Positions 25,358 through 32,618 of a stretch of 32,714 nt of DNA are shown piece after piece. Both the position numbers and the translations under genes were made by a program. The DNA comes from an uncultured Lachnospiraceae bacterium (GTDB lineage Bacteria; Bacillota; Clostridia; Lachnospirales; Lachnospiraceae), in NCBI GenBank assembly GCA_946544235.1, contig CAMNMC010000091.1, positions 1 to 32,714 of the forward strand, given 5' to 3'. The notes under the pieces are model-generated. The model saw only the letters and a list, made by a program, of their open reading frames with translations, did no database searches and was not told the DNA's origin. Position 1 is the first letter of the stretch. Every line of letters starts with the position of its first letter.

Positions 25358-27337
25358 ATGACAGGTATTGAAACTAAATCAATCAATGCGATCAGAATAC
25401 TTTCGGCAGATGCAATCCAGAAGGCTAATTCCGGACATCCGGGACTTCCTCTTGGTGCAGCTCCGATGGCTTATGAATTATGGGCAAAGCATATGAGACA
25501 TAATCCGGCTGATCCGAAGTGGGAGAATCGTGACAGATTCATCCTTTCCGGCGGACATGGATCCATGCTTCTCTATTCGCTGCTCCATCTCTTTGGATAT
25601 GGACTTACAGCTGAGGATATCAGTAACTTCCGTCAGTTCGGAAGCCTTACTCCGGGACATCCGGAATATGGTCACACAGTAGGAGTTGAGGCAACTACAG
25701 GTCCTCTCGGTGCAGGTATGGCTATGGCTACAGGTATGGCTATCGCAGAGAAGCATCTGGCAACCGTTTTCAATAAGGATGGGTTCCCTGTTGTTGATCA
25801 TTATACCTATGTGCTCGGTGGCGACGGCTGTATGATGGAGGGTATTTCCTATGAGGCATTTTCTCTTGCAGGAACACTCGGACTTTCAAAGCTCATAGTT
25901 CTCTATGATTCAAACAGCATCTCTATCGAGGGCTCAACAAATATAGCCTTCCGTGAGGATGTTAAGAAGCGTTTCGAGGCCTTTGGTTTCCAGACTCTCC
26001 TCGTAGAGGACGGAAATGATATAGATGCGATCGGCAAGGCTATTGATGAGGCCAAGGCTGATACAGAGAGACCTTCCTTCATCGAAGTAAGGACCAAGAT
26101 CGGTGCAGGCTGCCCTGCTAAGGAAGGCAAGGCTTCAGCTCACGGCGAGCCTCTGGGTGTTGACAATGTTGCTGCACTTCGTGAGAATCTCGGCTGGGAA
26201 GAGACAGAGCCTTTCAAGGTTCCACAGGATGTTTATGATAATTATGCTTCTATCGCCAAGGCAAATGCCGCTTATGAAGATGAGTGGAATGCAATGATGG
26301 AGAAATATTTCGCAGCATATCCTGAGATGAAGGAACTCTGGGAGAGATATTATAGCGGAAATGATGCTGAGAAGCTTTATGATAACGAGAACTTCTGGAA
26401 GGTAGTTGATAAGCCTGAGGCAACAAGAAATGTTTCCGGCAAGATCATCAACCTTGTTAAGGACGTTGTTCCAAATATGTTCGGAGGTGCTGCAGACCTT
26501 TCACCTTCAACAAAGACATACATGGCTGATAAGGGTGACTTCTCTAAAGAGACTCCGGAAGGCTGCAATATGCACTTCGGTGTAAGAGAGCTTGCAATGA
26601 CTGCTATCGGAAATGGTATTTATCTCCACGGCGGACTTAAGCCATTCGTTTCAACCTTCTTCGTATTCAGTGACTATGTAAAGCCTATGGCAAGACTTTC
26701 TGCACTTATGCATGTGCCACTTACATATGTACTTACACATGACAGTATCGGTGTTGGCGAGGATGGACCTACTCATCAGCCTGTTGAGCAGCTTGCTATG
26801 CTGAGAGCTCTTCCAAATTTCTATGTATGGAGACCGGCTGATGCTGCTGAGACTGCTGCCGCATGGTATTTTGCACTTACAAAGAAGGACGCACCTTCTG
26901 CACTCGTACTTACAAGACAGAATCTTCCTCAGCTTGATGGCTCAGGAAAGGATGCTCTTAAGGGTGGATATATACTTGCTGATTCTGCTAAGGAAGTTCC
27001 TGATGCGATCATCATCGCTACAGGCTCTGAAGTTCAGCTGGCTGTTGAAGCTAAGGCTCGCCTTGCTGAGGACGGCGTTGATGTAAGAGTAGTAAGTATG
27101 CCTTGTATGGATCTCTTCGAGGATCAGAGCGAAGAATACAAGGAGGCTGTACTTCCTAAGACTGTCAGAAAGAGAGTTGCTGTTGAGGCACTTAGCGAGT
27201 TCGGATGGGGCAAATACATCGGACTTGATGGCAAGTTTATCGGAATGAGAAGCTTCGGAGCTTCTGCTCCTGCAGGAAAGCTGTTCCCTCACTTCGGAAT
27301 TACTGCTGACGCTGTAGTTGAGGCTGTGAAGAACTAA
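25358..27337 (+). CDS. tkt: Transketolase
   Basis: A 659-residue full-length transketolase, moving two-carbon units in the non-oxidative pentose phosphate pathway using thiamine diphosphate. The N-terminal domain has KANSGHPGLPLG and the diphosphate/Mg motif GGDGCMMEG (GDG at 155-157). The central domain has GGAADLSPSTKT and FGVRELAM with the catalytic Glu at about 411, then the substrate loop THDSIGVGEDGPTHQP. The C-terminal domain is about 535-659. All key motifs are present. The ribosome binding site is weak (GTGAG some 14 bases away), which is odd for an abundant enzyme with well-adapted codons. It is a single-gene unit. Confidence 0.97.
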   Translation: MTGIETKSINAIRILSADAIQKANSGHPGLPLGAAPMAYELWAKHMRHNPADPKWENRDRFILSGGHGSMLLYSLLHLFGYGLTAEDISNFRQFGSLTPGHPEYGHTVGVEATTGPLGAGMAMATGMAIAEKHLATVFNKDGFPVVDHYTYVLGGDGCMMEGISYEAFSLAGTLGLSKLIVLYDSNSISIEGSTNIAFREDVKKRFEAFGFQTLLVEDGNDIDAIGKAIDEAKADTERPSFIEVRTKIGAGCPAKEGKASAHGEPLGVDNVAALRENLGWEETEPFKVPQDVYDNYASIAKANAAYEDEWNAMMEKYFAAYPEMKELWERYYSGNDAEKLYDNENFWKVVDKPEATRNVSGKIINLVKDVVPNMFGGAADLSPSTKTYMADKGDFSKETPEGCNMHFGVRELAMTAIGNGIYLHGGLKPFVSTFFVFSDYVKPMARLSALMHVPLTYVLTHDSIGVGEDGPTHQPVEQLAMLRALPNFYVWRPADAAETAAAWYFALTKKDAPSALVLTRQNLPQLDGSGKDALKGGYILADSAKEVPDAIIIATGSEVQLAVEAKARLAEDGVDVRVVSMPCMDLFEDQSEEYKEAVLPKTVRKRVAVEALSEFGWGKYIGLDGKFIGMRSFGASAPAGKLFPHFGITADAVVEAVKN

Positions 27338-27353
27338 AGTTTATCATAATGTT

Positions 27354-27385
27354 AAACAGGCTCGGACAAGTGTCCGAGCCTGTTT
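27354..27385. terminator. Terminator between transketolase and MecA
   Basis: A perfect 14-bp stem (AAACAGGCTCGGAC against GTCCGAGCCTGTTT) with an AAGT loop sits between two convergent genes and can serve both strands. Confidence 0.9.
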
Positions 27386-27416
27386 CATTATATATTATTT
27401 GATTAGTACGAAAAAT

Positions 27417-28424
27417 CTATATAGTTGCCAGCAGCTGCAGTGCGTTCTTCCTGCGGATCACCTTGAAGTGCTCATTGTAGTAAGAGATCGATGCGTAGGT
27501 TGTGCGGCACTTTACCGAATAGCGGACAAGTATCTGCTGCGTTCTGATGTAGTCCTCAAGCGAGTTTGAACTTCTTGTGGTATAGAGGTAGAACCTTCCG
27601 CTTGACTCATCCTTGTAGAGAGTATTGTCGCTGAAATATATTCTGCTGAGTTCCTTTGCGGCAGTTATTACATCCGATATATTTTTGAATATGAATACAT
27701 CGAAAGGAATCTCATTCTCGGATTCATCCTGCTGCGGTTTGTATGCAGGGGATGGAGCCTTGATCGTGATCTCGCCCTCAATGTGTGTATTTCCGGTTCC
27801 GTCACCGGCACCCGTCATATCCATGGCTGACTTGGCGATGCTGGAAATAAGACCCGAAAGCCCTTCTCTTATCTGATCACGGATGGATGAAAGAGTATCC
27901 TCATCCTTGCCTGCCGGCTCATTACCTGCAGGCGCCTTCTCTGTCTTTTCCCCGGCGGCTGCCTTTTCGGCATCTTTAAAAATATCATCCTCTTCGGAAT
28001 CGGCCTTTTTAGCTTTTTTAGAAAGGCCTGTGATATCGATGTCGTTTATATTTAAGAGGTCATCAACCGCAGCGTTAAGCTCGTCATCCTCTTCATCTTC
28101 GTAGTCCTCGATCTCATCTATATCATCTTCAGCGGACAGATGTGTAAAGCGGGAAAAGCGTGAGTCCAGTTCGTCAGGATTATCAACCTTGGTGACAATG
28201 AGGATCAGGCTGTCTTTACCAGTCGGAACCGCTTCTATCATGAGAGGAGACTCGTTGACTTCAAAATCCACCTCAATGGAAGCCTGTTCAAGAAGATCCC
28301 TGAAAAGCTCGCGCGCCTTATCTGTTCCGTAAGCAAGCTCGGAGATACGAATATCCTTCTCGTCGAGATCCTGACGGCTGAGAGTACATTTTATCTGATT
28401 GTCGTTTAATTTCTCTATCTTCAT
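27417..28424 (-). CDS. mecA: MecA family ClpC adaptor protein with long linker
   Basis: Start chosen at ATG 28424 with GGTGGTG just upstream; a start 15 bases earlier lacks a ribosome binding site. The N-terminal domain (about 1-85) begins MKIEKLNDNQIKCTLSRQDL, the MecA hallmark for substrate binding. The C-terminal domain (about 238-335), with FDVFIFKNISDVI and the SxxYYNEHF-like ending, is the ClpC-binding part. MecA hands unfolded proteins and specific regulators to ClpCP. Family members are usually about 215-250 residues; this one has 335 because of a linker (about 95-237) that is first acidic, then Ala/Lys/Glu-rich, and holds an amphipathic stretch (IRDQIREGLSGLISSIAKSA). Partners in this organism are unknown. 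Confidence 0.85.
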   Translation of the reverse strand: MKIEKLNDNQIKCTLSRQDLDEKDIRISELAYGTDKARELFRDLLEQASIEVDFEVNESPLMIEAVPTGKDSLILIVTKVDNPDELDSRFSRFTHLSAEDDIDEIEDYEDEEDDELNAAVDDLLNINDIDITGLSKKAKKADSEEDDIFKDAEKAAAGEKTEKAPAGNEPAGKDEDTLSSIRDQIREGLSGLISSIAKSAMDMTGAGDGTGNTHIEGEITIKAPSPAYKPQQDESENEIPFDVFIFKNISDVITAAKELSRIYFSDNTLYKDESSGRFYLYTTRSSNSLEDYIRTQQILVRYSVKCRTTYASISYYNEHFKVIRRKNALQLLATI

Positions 28425-28969
28425 AGTATTCACCACCATATCATTTGATAACGGCAGCCATGCGAATCGGCCGACCGTACCACGAGTTGCTGCTGAAAAA
28501 ACTGCAAATATGGTTATAACTGTGTTTTTTTTACTTGTTACAGTTGCCTCAATTTAGAATAGTTTAGCACAAAATCTCTATGTGTAAAGCAGAAATTATA
28601 ATATTATGTACGAATTCAAAAAACTTTCACATTTGCGGGGTTGAAAAAGAAGCGGTATTGCGGTACGCTTTGTTTGAACATTTTTCAGAAACGGAACGGG
28701 TCTCACGGATCGGTTCCGACAGATACAATTTGATCGTCCCGCGCACGAAGCCGCGTAGACTGCATTGACTGAAGACAGGAATATATTGGATTATCACGGA
28801 TCAGGTCTTGTCTTTATAACAAACTGTTTTGACAGGCATTTGCAGGTTGCGAAAGGAGGTGCGGCTGGGAAAAGATATTTTTATTCCGGACAGAATTAAT
28901 AGTATGATTATATAGATTCGGAAAAGAAAATATTTATATCAGAACTTAAAACTTTTTGAGCAAAAATCG
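28425..28969. other. 545-base stretch without a convincing gene
   Basis: It holds the mecA leader and possible promoter at its left end. On the + strand an ORF of 62 codons (28580-28768) has no ribosome binding site and no family likeness. A strong AAGGAGG-like sequence occurs near 28854-28860, followed in frame only by an 18-codon ORF (GTG 28859 to TAG). A small inverted repeat CGGAAC/GTTCCG lies near 28693-28720. The stretch ends at a terminator facing right, so a + strand transcript probably crosses its right part. Confidence 0.5.
28561..28588 (-). promoter_or_regulatory. Possible promoter of mecA
   Basis: On the - strand TTTACA (28583-28588), 16 bases, then TAAACT (28561-28566). It leaves a leader of about 130 bases. 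Moderate match only. Confidence 0.35.
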
Positions 28970-29002
28970 AGCGGGCAGTCTGAAGGGGCTGCCCGCTTTT
29001 TT
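28970..29002 (+). terminator. Orphan rho-independent terminator
   Basis: A 9-bp stem (AGCGGGCAG against CTGCCCGCT), 10-base loop and six T. No annotated + strand gene ends upstream; transketolase has its own terminator 1.6 kb away. Confidence 0.85.
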
Positions 29003-29072
29003 AGTACTGAGCGTGTGATATGAAAAATGTAAGTCCGACGGACTCATGAATGTACACTGACGGAATATCAGA

Positions 29073-29101
29073 CAAAAAAAGAACGCTCCGAAGAGCGTTC
29101 C
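29073..29101 (-). terminator. Terminator of the ferredoxin gene
   Basis: On the - strand GAACGCTC-TTCG-GAGCGTTC, closed by a C(TTCG)G-type tetraloop, is followed by seven T. It begins 18 bases past the ferredoxin stop. Confidence 0.92.
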
Positions 29102-29118
29102 TTGATCAGGGATCGTTA

Positions 29119-29289
29119 TTAACCTTCGTTGATAACACCCATAGGGCATGTGCCTGCGCATGCTCCACAGCTTATACATACGTTAGGATCGATAACAAAT
29201 ACGCCGCCGTCCTCAGAGATAGCTCCAACTGGACATGTACCTGCACATGATCCGCATCCGATACAACCATCGCCAATTACAAATGCCAT
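29119..29289 (-). CDS. 2[4Fe-4S] ferredoxin
   Basis: A 56-residue clostridial-type ferredoxin starting MAFVIGDGCI. Two motifs, CIGCGSCAGTCP (Cys 9, 12, 15, 19) and CISCGACAGTCP (Cys 38, 41, 44, 48), bind two [4Fe-4S] clusters; the protein is a low-potential electron carrier in the cytoplasm. The Gly-Thr after each Ala replaces the more usual Ala-Glu/Asp and the sequence is notably symmetrical, as in a gene-duplication product. A strong AAAGGAGGGA sits 8 bases before the start. It is alone between a promoter and a terminator, and divergent from the PFL operon. It could supply electrons for PFL activation, hydrogenase or Rnf; that is inference. Confidence 0.95.
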   Translation of the reverse strand: MAFVIGDGCIGCGSCAGTCPVGAISEDGGVFVIDPNVCISCGACAGTCPMGVINEG

Positions 29290-29343
29290 TTTTCAGTCCC
29301 TCCTTTAAAGAACTTCTGCCGCAGGGGCAGTATCAAAATCATC

Positions 29344-29400
29344 TGCAGCTTATAGATGAACCTATAACTAAATATAGATTATTTATATTCCGCAGCTGCA
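29344..29400 (-). promoter_or_regulatory. Possible three-way-junction leader of the ferredoxin gene
   Basis: TGCAGCT (29344-29350) pairs with AGCTGCA (29394-29400); inside are two hairpins, TTATAG/CTATAA (29350-29355, 29362-29367) and ATATA/TATAT (29372-29376, 29384-29388). All lie in the ferredoxin leader. It matches no riboswitch class I know. The inner helices are AT-rich and could be chance. Confidence 0.3.
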
Positions 29401-29409
29401 TCTGAGTGG

Positions 29410-29439
29410 ATTATATTACATGAATAATCGGTAAGGCAA
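29410..29439 (-). promoter_or_regulatory. Promoter of the ferredoxin gene
   Basis: On the - strand TTGCCT (29434-29439), 18 bases, then a perfect TATAAT (29410-29415), about 120 bases before the start. Confidence 0.6.
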
Positions 29440-29518
29440 GACTAACTTTATTCCATATGACTAACTCTTGTTCAGGAAAAAAACAGACCTTTTGAAAGAT
29501 GTTGGAAATGCGTGATTA

Positions 29519-29537
29519 TTTGTATACTGTATACAAA
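29519..29537. promoter_or_regulatory. 19-bp palindrome upstream of the PFL promoter, operator candidate
   Basis: TTTGTATACTGTATACAAA is a perfect inverted repeat around one central base and contains two GTATAC hexamers. A third GTATAC (29585-29590) lies in the spacer of the PFL promoter, 63 bases from the first. TGTATACA-like sites are typical of dimeric regulators such as the GntR group; the actual protein is unknown. Confidence 0.6.
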
Positions 29538-29577
29538 CTATGTACTAAAAAAAGTACAAAATTGCACCTTTTTTGCA

Positions 29578-29606
29578 TTGACCTGTATACAATAACGATT
29601 TATAAT
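29578..29606 (+). promoter_or_regulatory. Strong promoter of the PFL operon
   Basis: TTGACC (29578-29583), exactly 17 bases, then a perfect TATAAT (29601-29606). It gives a leader of about 220 bases. A TGTATACA element sits in the spacer, so a bound regulator would block RNA polymerase. Confidence 0.8.
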
Positions 29607-29613
29607 GTAATCA

Positions 29614-29815
29614 GACAGGCGGCAAATCTTGTATTTTCGCCATTTTTTCGAAAAAGGCGCTGAAAGATATTGCATACGATAAATTGTTAAAAAAGTATGA
29701 CAAACCTTTGCAAGAGGAGCTCCATCATAAAAATACAATGCCGGGCGGAACCTTATTACCGTCAGGCTAACGTGGGATCGAAAGATCCCGACCACTTAAC
29801 TATATTATATTTTCA
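29614..29815 (+). promoter_or_regulatory. Structured 5' leader of the PFL mRNA
   Basis: Three hairpins are visible: CGCC with GGCG around a T/A stem (29638-29659); GCC...CGG with CCG...GGC (29740-29767); and GGGATC-GAAA-GATCCC (29774-29789), a perfect stem with a GNRA loop, about 27 bases before the AAGGAGG. It does not match the ZTP (pfl-motif) or THF riboswitch cores as I know them. Confidence 0.5.
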
Positions 29816-29831
29816 AGGAGGATTTTGAAAC

Positions 29832-31886
29832 ATGGAAGCAACAGGTTGGAATGGCTTCGTAGGCGGCAAGTGGCAGAAGGAAGTTAATGTTCGTGACTTC
29901 ATCCAGAAGAACTATACTCCATATGAAGGAGATGATTCTTTCCTCGCAGACCCTACACAGAATACTAAGGATCTTTGGCAGCAGGTTCTTGATCTTTCAA
30001 AGCTTGAGAGAGAAAAGGGCGGAGTTGTTGATATGGATACAAAGGTTGTATCAACACTTACTTCTCATCAGGCAGGATATCTTGATAAGAGCAAGGAGAC
30101 AATCGTTGGTCTTCAGACAGATAAGCCATTCAAGAGAGGAATGAACGTTTACGGTGGTATCCGTATGGCTGAGAAGGCTTGTGCTGATAACGGCTATACA
30201 GTAGATCCTGAGATCGTTGAGTTCTTCACAATTCACAGAAAGACACACAATGCAGGTGTATTTGATGTATATGATCCTGAAATCAGAAGATGCCGTTCAA
30301 ATCACATCATCACAGGTCTTCCTGATGCATACGGACGTGGACGTATCATCGGCGACTACAGAAGAGTTGCTCTTTACGGTATCGATTTCCTTGTAGCTGA
30401 CAAGGAGGATCAGAAGCTTTCATTTGGTACAGAGTACACAGATGATGTTATCAGAGGTAAGGAAGAAATCTCTGAGCAGATTAAGGCTCTTAAGGAGCTT
30501 AAGACGATGGCTTCTTTCTATGGCTTCGATATTTCTAAGCCTGCAACAAACGTTCAGGAAGCTATTCAGTGGACATATTTTGGTTACCTCGGAGCAGTAA
30601 AGGAGCAGAACGGTGCTGCAATGTCACTTGGCCGTACAGCTACATTCCTTGACTGCTATGCAGAGAGAGACCTTGCAAACGGTACATTCACAGAGTCACA
30701 GATTCAGGAGTTCGTAGATCACTTCATCATGAAGCTTCGTCTCGTTAAGTTCGCAAGAACACCTGAGTACAATCAGATCTTCGCCGGTGACCCGGTTTGG
30801 GTAACAGAGTCACTTGGTGGTATGGGTGTTGACGGACGTACACTTGTTTCAAAGATGTCATTCCGTTACCTCCACACACTTGACAACCTTGGTACAGCAC
30901 CGGAACCAAACCTTACAGTTCTCTGGTCAACAAGACTTCCTATCAACTGGAAGCAGTACTGTGCTAAGATGTCTATCAAGTCATCTTCTATCCAGTATGA
31001 GAATGATGATATGATGAGAGTTATTCATGGTGATGATTATGGTATCGCTTGCTGCGTATCTTCAATGAGAATAGGTAAGGAAATGCAGTTCTTCGGAGCA
31101 CGTGCTAACCTTGCTAAGTGTCTCCTTTACGCTATCAACGGTGGTGTTGATGAGTGTACAGGTGTTCAGGTTGGCCCTGAGTACAGACCTATCACATCTG
31201 ATGATGCTCTTGACTTCGATGAGGTTATGCACAAATATGATCAGATGATGGATTGGCTTGCTAAGGTTTATGTAAATGCCCTTAACATCATCCACTACAT
31301 GCATGATAAGTATGCTTATGAGAGAATCCAGATGGCTCTTCATGACAGAGACGTAAGAAGATACTTCGCAACAGGTATCGCAGGACTCTCATGCGTAGCT
31401 GACTCACTTTCAGCTATCAAGTATGCTAAGGTTTACCCAATCAGAAATGAGCAGGGTATCGTAGTAAGCTACAGAACAGAGGGTGATTTCCCTAAGTATG
31501 GTAACAATGATGACAGAGTTGACGAGATCGCAGCTAACCTTGTTTCAACATTCATGAAGAAGATCCGTTCACATCATGTTTACAGAAATTCATTCCCTAC
31601 AATGTCAGTTCTTACTATTACTTCAAACGTTACATATGGTAAGAATACAGGTGATACACCTTGCGGAAGAAAGCATGGTCAGCCACTTGCTCCTGGTGCA
31701 AACCCAATGCACAGAAGAGATACACACGGCGCTTACGCTTCACTTTCTTCAGTAGCTAAGCTTCCATTCGAGTTTGCTCAGGATGGTATCTCAAATACAT
31801 TCTCAATCATTCCTAGCGCTCTTGGTAAGGAAGATCAGGTATTTGCAGGCGACCTTGATGTAGATCTCGGACTTGACAAGCAGTAA
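29832..31886 (+). CDS. Pyruvate formate-lyase core, lacking the glycyl radical domain
   Basis: A 684-residue PFL (formate C-acetyltransferase) core. PFL splits pyruvate with CoA into acetyl-CoA and formate. The N-terminus ([20 protein letters not shown]) is normal. The catalytic pair is C407-C408 in GIACCVSSM, followed by [11 protein letters not shown]. The protein ends [22 protein letters not shown], immediately before the point where a normal PFL (740-760 residues) continues into a domain with the RVSGYA radical loop. The stop is followed by about 190 bases of non-homologous DNA, so a single frameshift cannot explain it. Alone it could not carry the radical; the missing domain is encoded at 32379-32618. 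AAGGAGG lies 9 bases before the ATG, and codons are highly adapted, suggesting very strong expression. Confidence 0.95.
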   Translation: MEATGWNGFVGGKWQKEVNVRDFIQKNYTPYEGDDSFLADPTQNTKDLWQQVLDLSKLEREKGGVVDMDTKVVSTLTSHQAGYLDKSKETIVGLQTDKPFKRGMNVYGGIRMAEKACADNGYTVDPEIVEFFTIHRKTHNAGVFDVYDPEIRRCRSNHIITGLPDAYGRGRIIGDYRRVALYGIDFLVADKEDQKLSFGTEYTDDVIRGKEEISEQIKALKELKTMASFYGFDISKPATNVQEAIQWTYFGYLGAVKEQNGAAMSLGRTATFLDCYAERDLANGTFTESQIQEFVDHFIMKLRLVKFARTPEYNQIFAGDPVWVTESLGGMGVDGRTLVSKMSFRYLHTLDNLGTAPEPNLTVLWSTRLPINWKQYCAKMSIKSSSIQYENDDMMRVIHGDDYGIACCVSSMRIGKEMQFFGARANLAKCLLYAINGGVDECTGVQVGPEYRPITSDDALDFDEVMHKYDQMMDWLAKVYVNALNIIHYMHDKYAYERIQMALHDRDVRRYFATGIAGLSCVADSLSAIKYAKVYPIRNEQGIVVSYRTEGDFPKYGNNDDRVDEIAANLVSTFMKKIRSHHVYRNSFPTMSVLTITSNVTYGKNTGDTPCGRKHGQPLAPGANPMHRRDTHGAYASLSSVAKLPFEFAQDGISNTFSIIPSALGKEDQVFAGDLDVDLGLDKQ

Positions 31887-31897
31887 TTAACAGAATG

Positions 31898-31940
31898 CAG
31901 CAGTTTTCCGGCTGACGCTCGCGGCAGCCGGGAGCTGAAA
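31898..31940 (+). repeat. Intercistronic hairpin after the PFL core gene
   Basis: CCGGCTG (31908-31914) pairs with CAGCCGG (31925-31931), and TTTT/AAAA plus flanking CAG/CTG may extend it. No T run follows, so it is more likely an mRNA 3'-end stabiliser or partial attenuator than a full terminator. Confidence 0.55.
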
Positions 31941-32071
31941 AGATGTATTTACCATATGTCCTGAGGATCTATGACGGTTTATGAAAACCGGTTATTTACA
32001 CAAAAAGATTCAGCGGGAATGTCCGGTTTATATCAGGCATTCGGCTGCAGTATAGAAACGAGGAGACAAAT

Positions 32072-32293
32072 ATGGCAGATAAGTTAAATGATGTAAATGA
32101 TATAGTTTCAATGCTCGACAACATGGTGGCGAACGGAACAGGTCATATCAATGTGACCATCGACCCTGAGGCAGAGGCCGGAAAAACGGTTGAGACGATG
32201 GGCTGCATAGATTGTGCGAAGGGCGACCTTGCATGCTCTGTTCCGACACTTATGGAAGGCATGGATGATGCATTTGCAGAGGACAATAAATAA
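32072..32293 (+). CDS. 73-residue paralogue of the glycyl radical domain N-terminus, with Cys motif
   Basis: A small acidic protein with its own GAGGAG ribosome binding site. Residues about 8-31 (VNDIVSMLDNMVANGTGHIN) align with residues about 7-29 of the downstream glycyl radical protein ([20 protein letters not shown]); matching positions include V, MLD, V, G, H, NV. After that they differ: here there is GCIDCAKGDLAC (C45, C48, C55) and then VPTLMEGMDDAF, with no RVSGYA loop. It therefore cannot hold the radical. It may bind the PFL core at the same place and act as a placeholder, metal- or redox-linked regulator; these are inferences. I do not know a named family. Confidence 0.8.
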   Translation: MADKLNDVNDIVSMLDNMVANGTGHINVTIDPEAEAGKTVETMGCIDCAKGDLACSVPTLMEGMDDAFAEDNK

Positions 32294-32318
32294 AGCGGAC
32301 AGTGAGTGATCGCTCGTG

Positions 32319-32335
32319 ATCCTGCCTGGCAGGAT
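32319..32335 (+). repeat. Short hairpin between the two small PFL-locus genes
   Basis: ATCCTGC-CTG-GCAGGAT forms a perfect 7-bp stem, 29 bases before the ribosome binding site of the glycyl radical gene. No T run follows. Confidence 0.5.
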
Positions 32336-32378
32336 GCGGATTATGCTCCGTAAAAATATGATTGGAGGTAATATAACA

Positions 32379-32618
32379 ATGGCTAGTACAGCACAGATCG
32401 ATAACTTAGTTGATATGTTAGATGGTTATGTAACAAAGGGTGGACATCACCTCAATGTTAATGTATATAACAGAGAGACTCTTCTTGATGCTCAGAAGCA
32501 TCCGGAGAATTACCCACAGCTTACAATCCGTGTTTCAGGATACGCTGTTAACTTCATCAAGCTTACAAAAGAGCAGCAGGATGATGTTATCTCTCGTACA
32601 TTCCATGAGTCACTGTAA
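32379..32618 (+). CDS. Stand-alone glycyl radical domain of pyruvate formate-lyase
   Basis: Start chosen at ATG 32379, 10 bases after GGAGG (32364-32368). The 79-residue product is a complete PFL C-terminal domain: [21 protein letters not shown] at residues 7-27, [19 protein letters not shown], then [14 protein letters not shown] with the radical Gly at 54, and the terminal ISRTFHESL. It continues almost exactly where the upstream PFL core stops. E. coli GrcA (YfiD) is a known free glycyl radical protein that repairs cleaved PFL; here the same type of domain would be required for activity, not just for repair. It should be activated by a radical-SAM PFL-activating enzyme, whose gene is not in the window. 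Confidence 0.93.
   Translation: MASTAQIDNLVDMLDGYVTKGGHHLNVNVYNRETLLDAQKHPENYPQLTIRVSGYAVNFIKLTKEQQDDVISRTFHESL

Noticed and set aside
28580-28768. 62-codon + strand ORF in the mecA-ferredoxin gap
   Set aside because: No ribosome binding site, no family likeness, odd composition.
29684-29703. Rex-like pair TTGTTA...TGACAA in the PFL leader
   Set aside because: The half-sites are 8 bases apart instead of the expected 6, the right half is imperfect, and it lies about 75 bases past the likely transcription start.
29740-29789. ZTP (pfl-motif) or THF riboswitch upstream of PFL
   Set aside because: The expected conserved cores, such as the CCGCCTGGGC-type pseudoknot strand of ZTP, are not seen; kept only as an unclassified structured leader.
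31887-32071. PFL truncation as a sequencing frameshift
   Set aside because: The gap has no homologous coding remnant in any frame, and the radical domain has its own ribosome binding site and start with a complete N-terminus.
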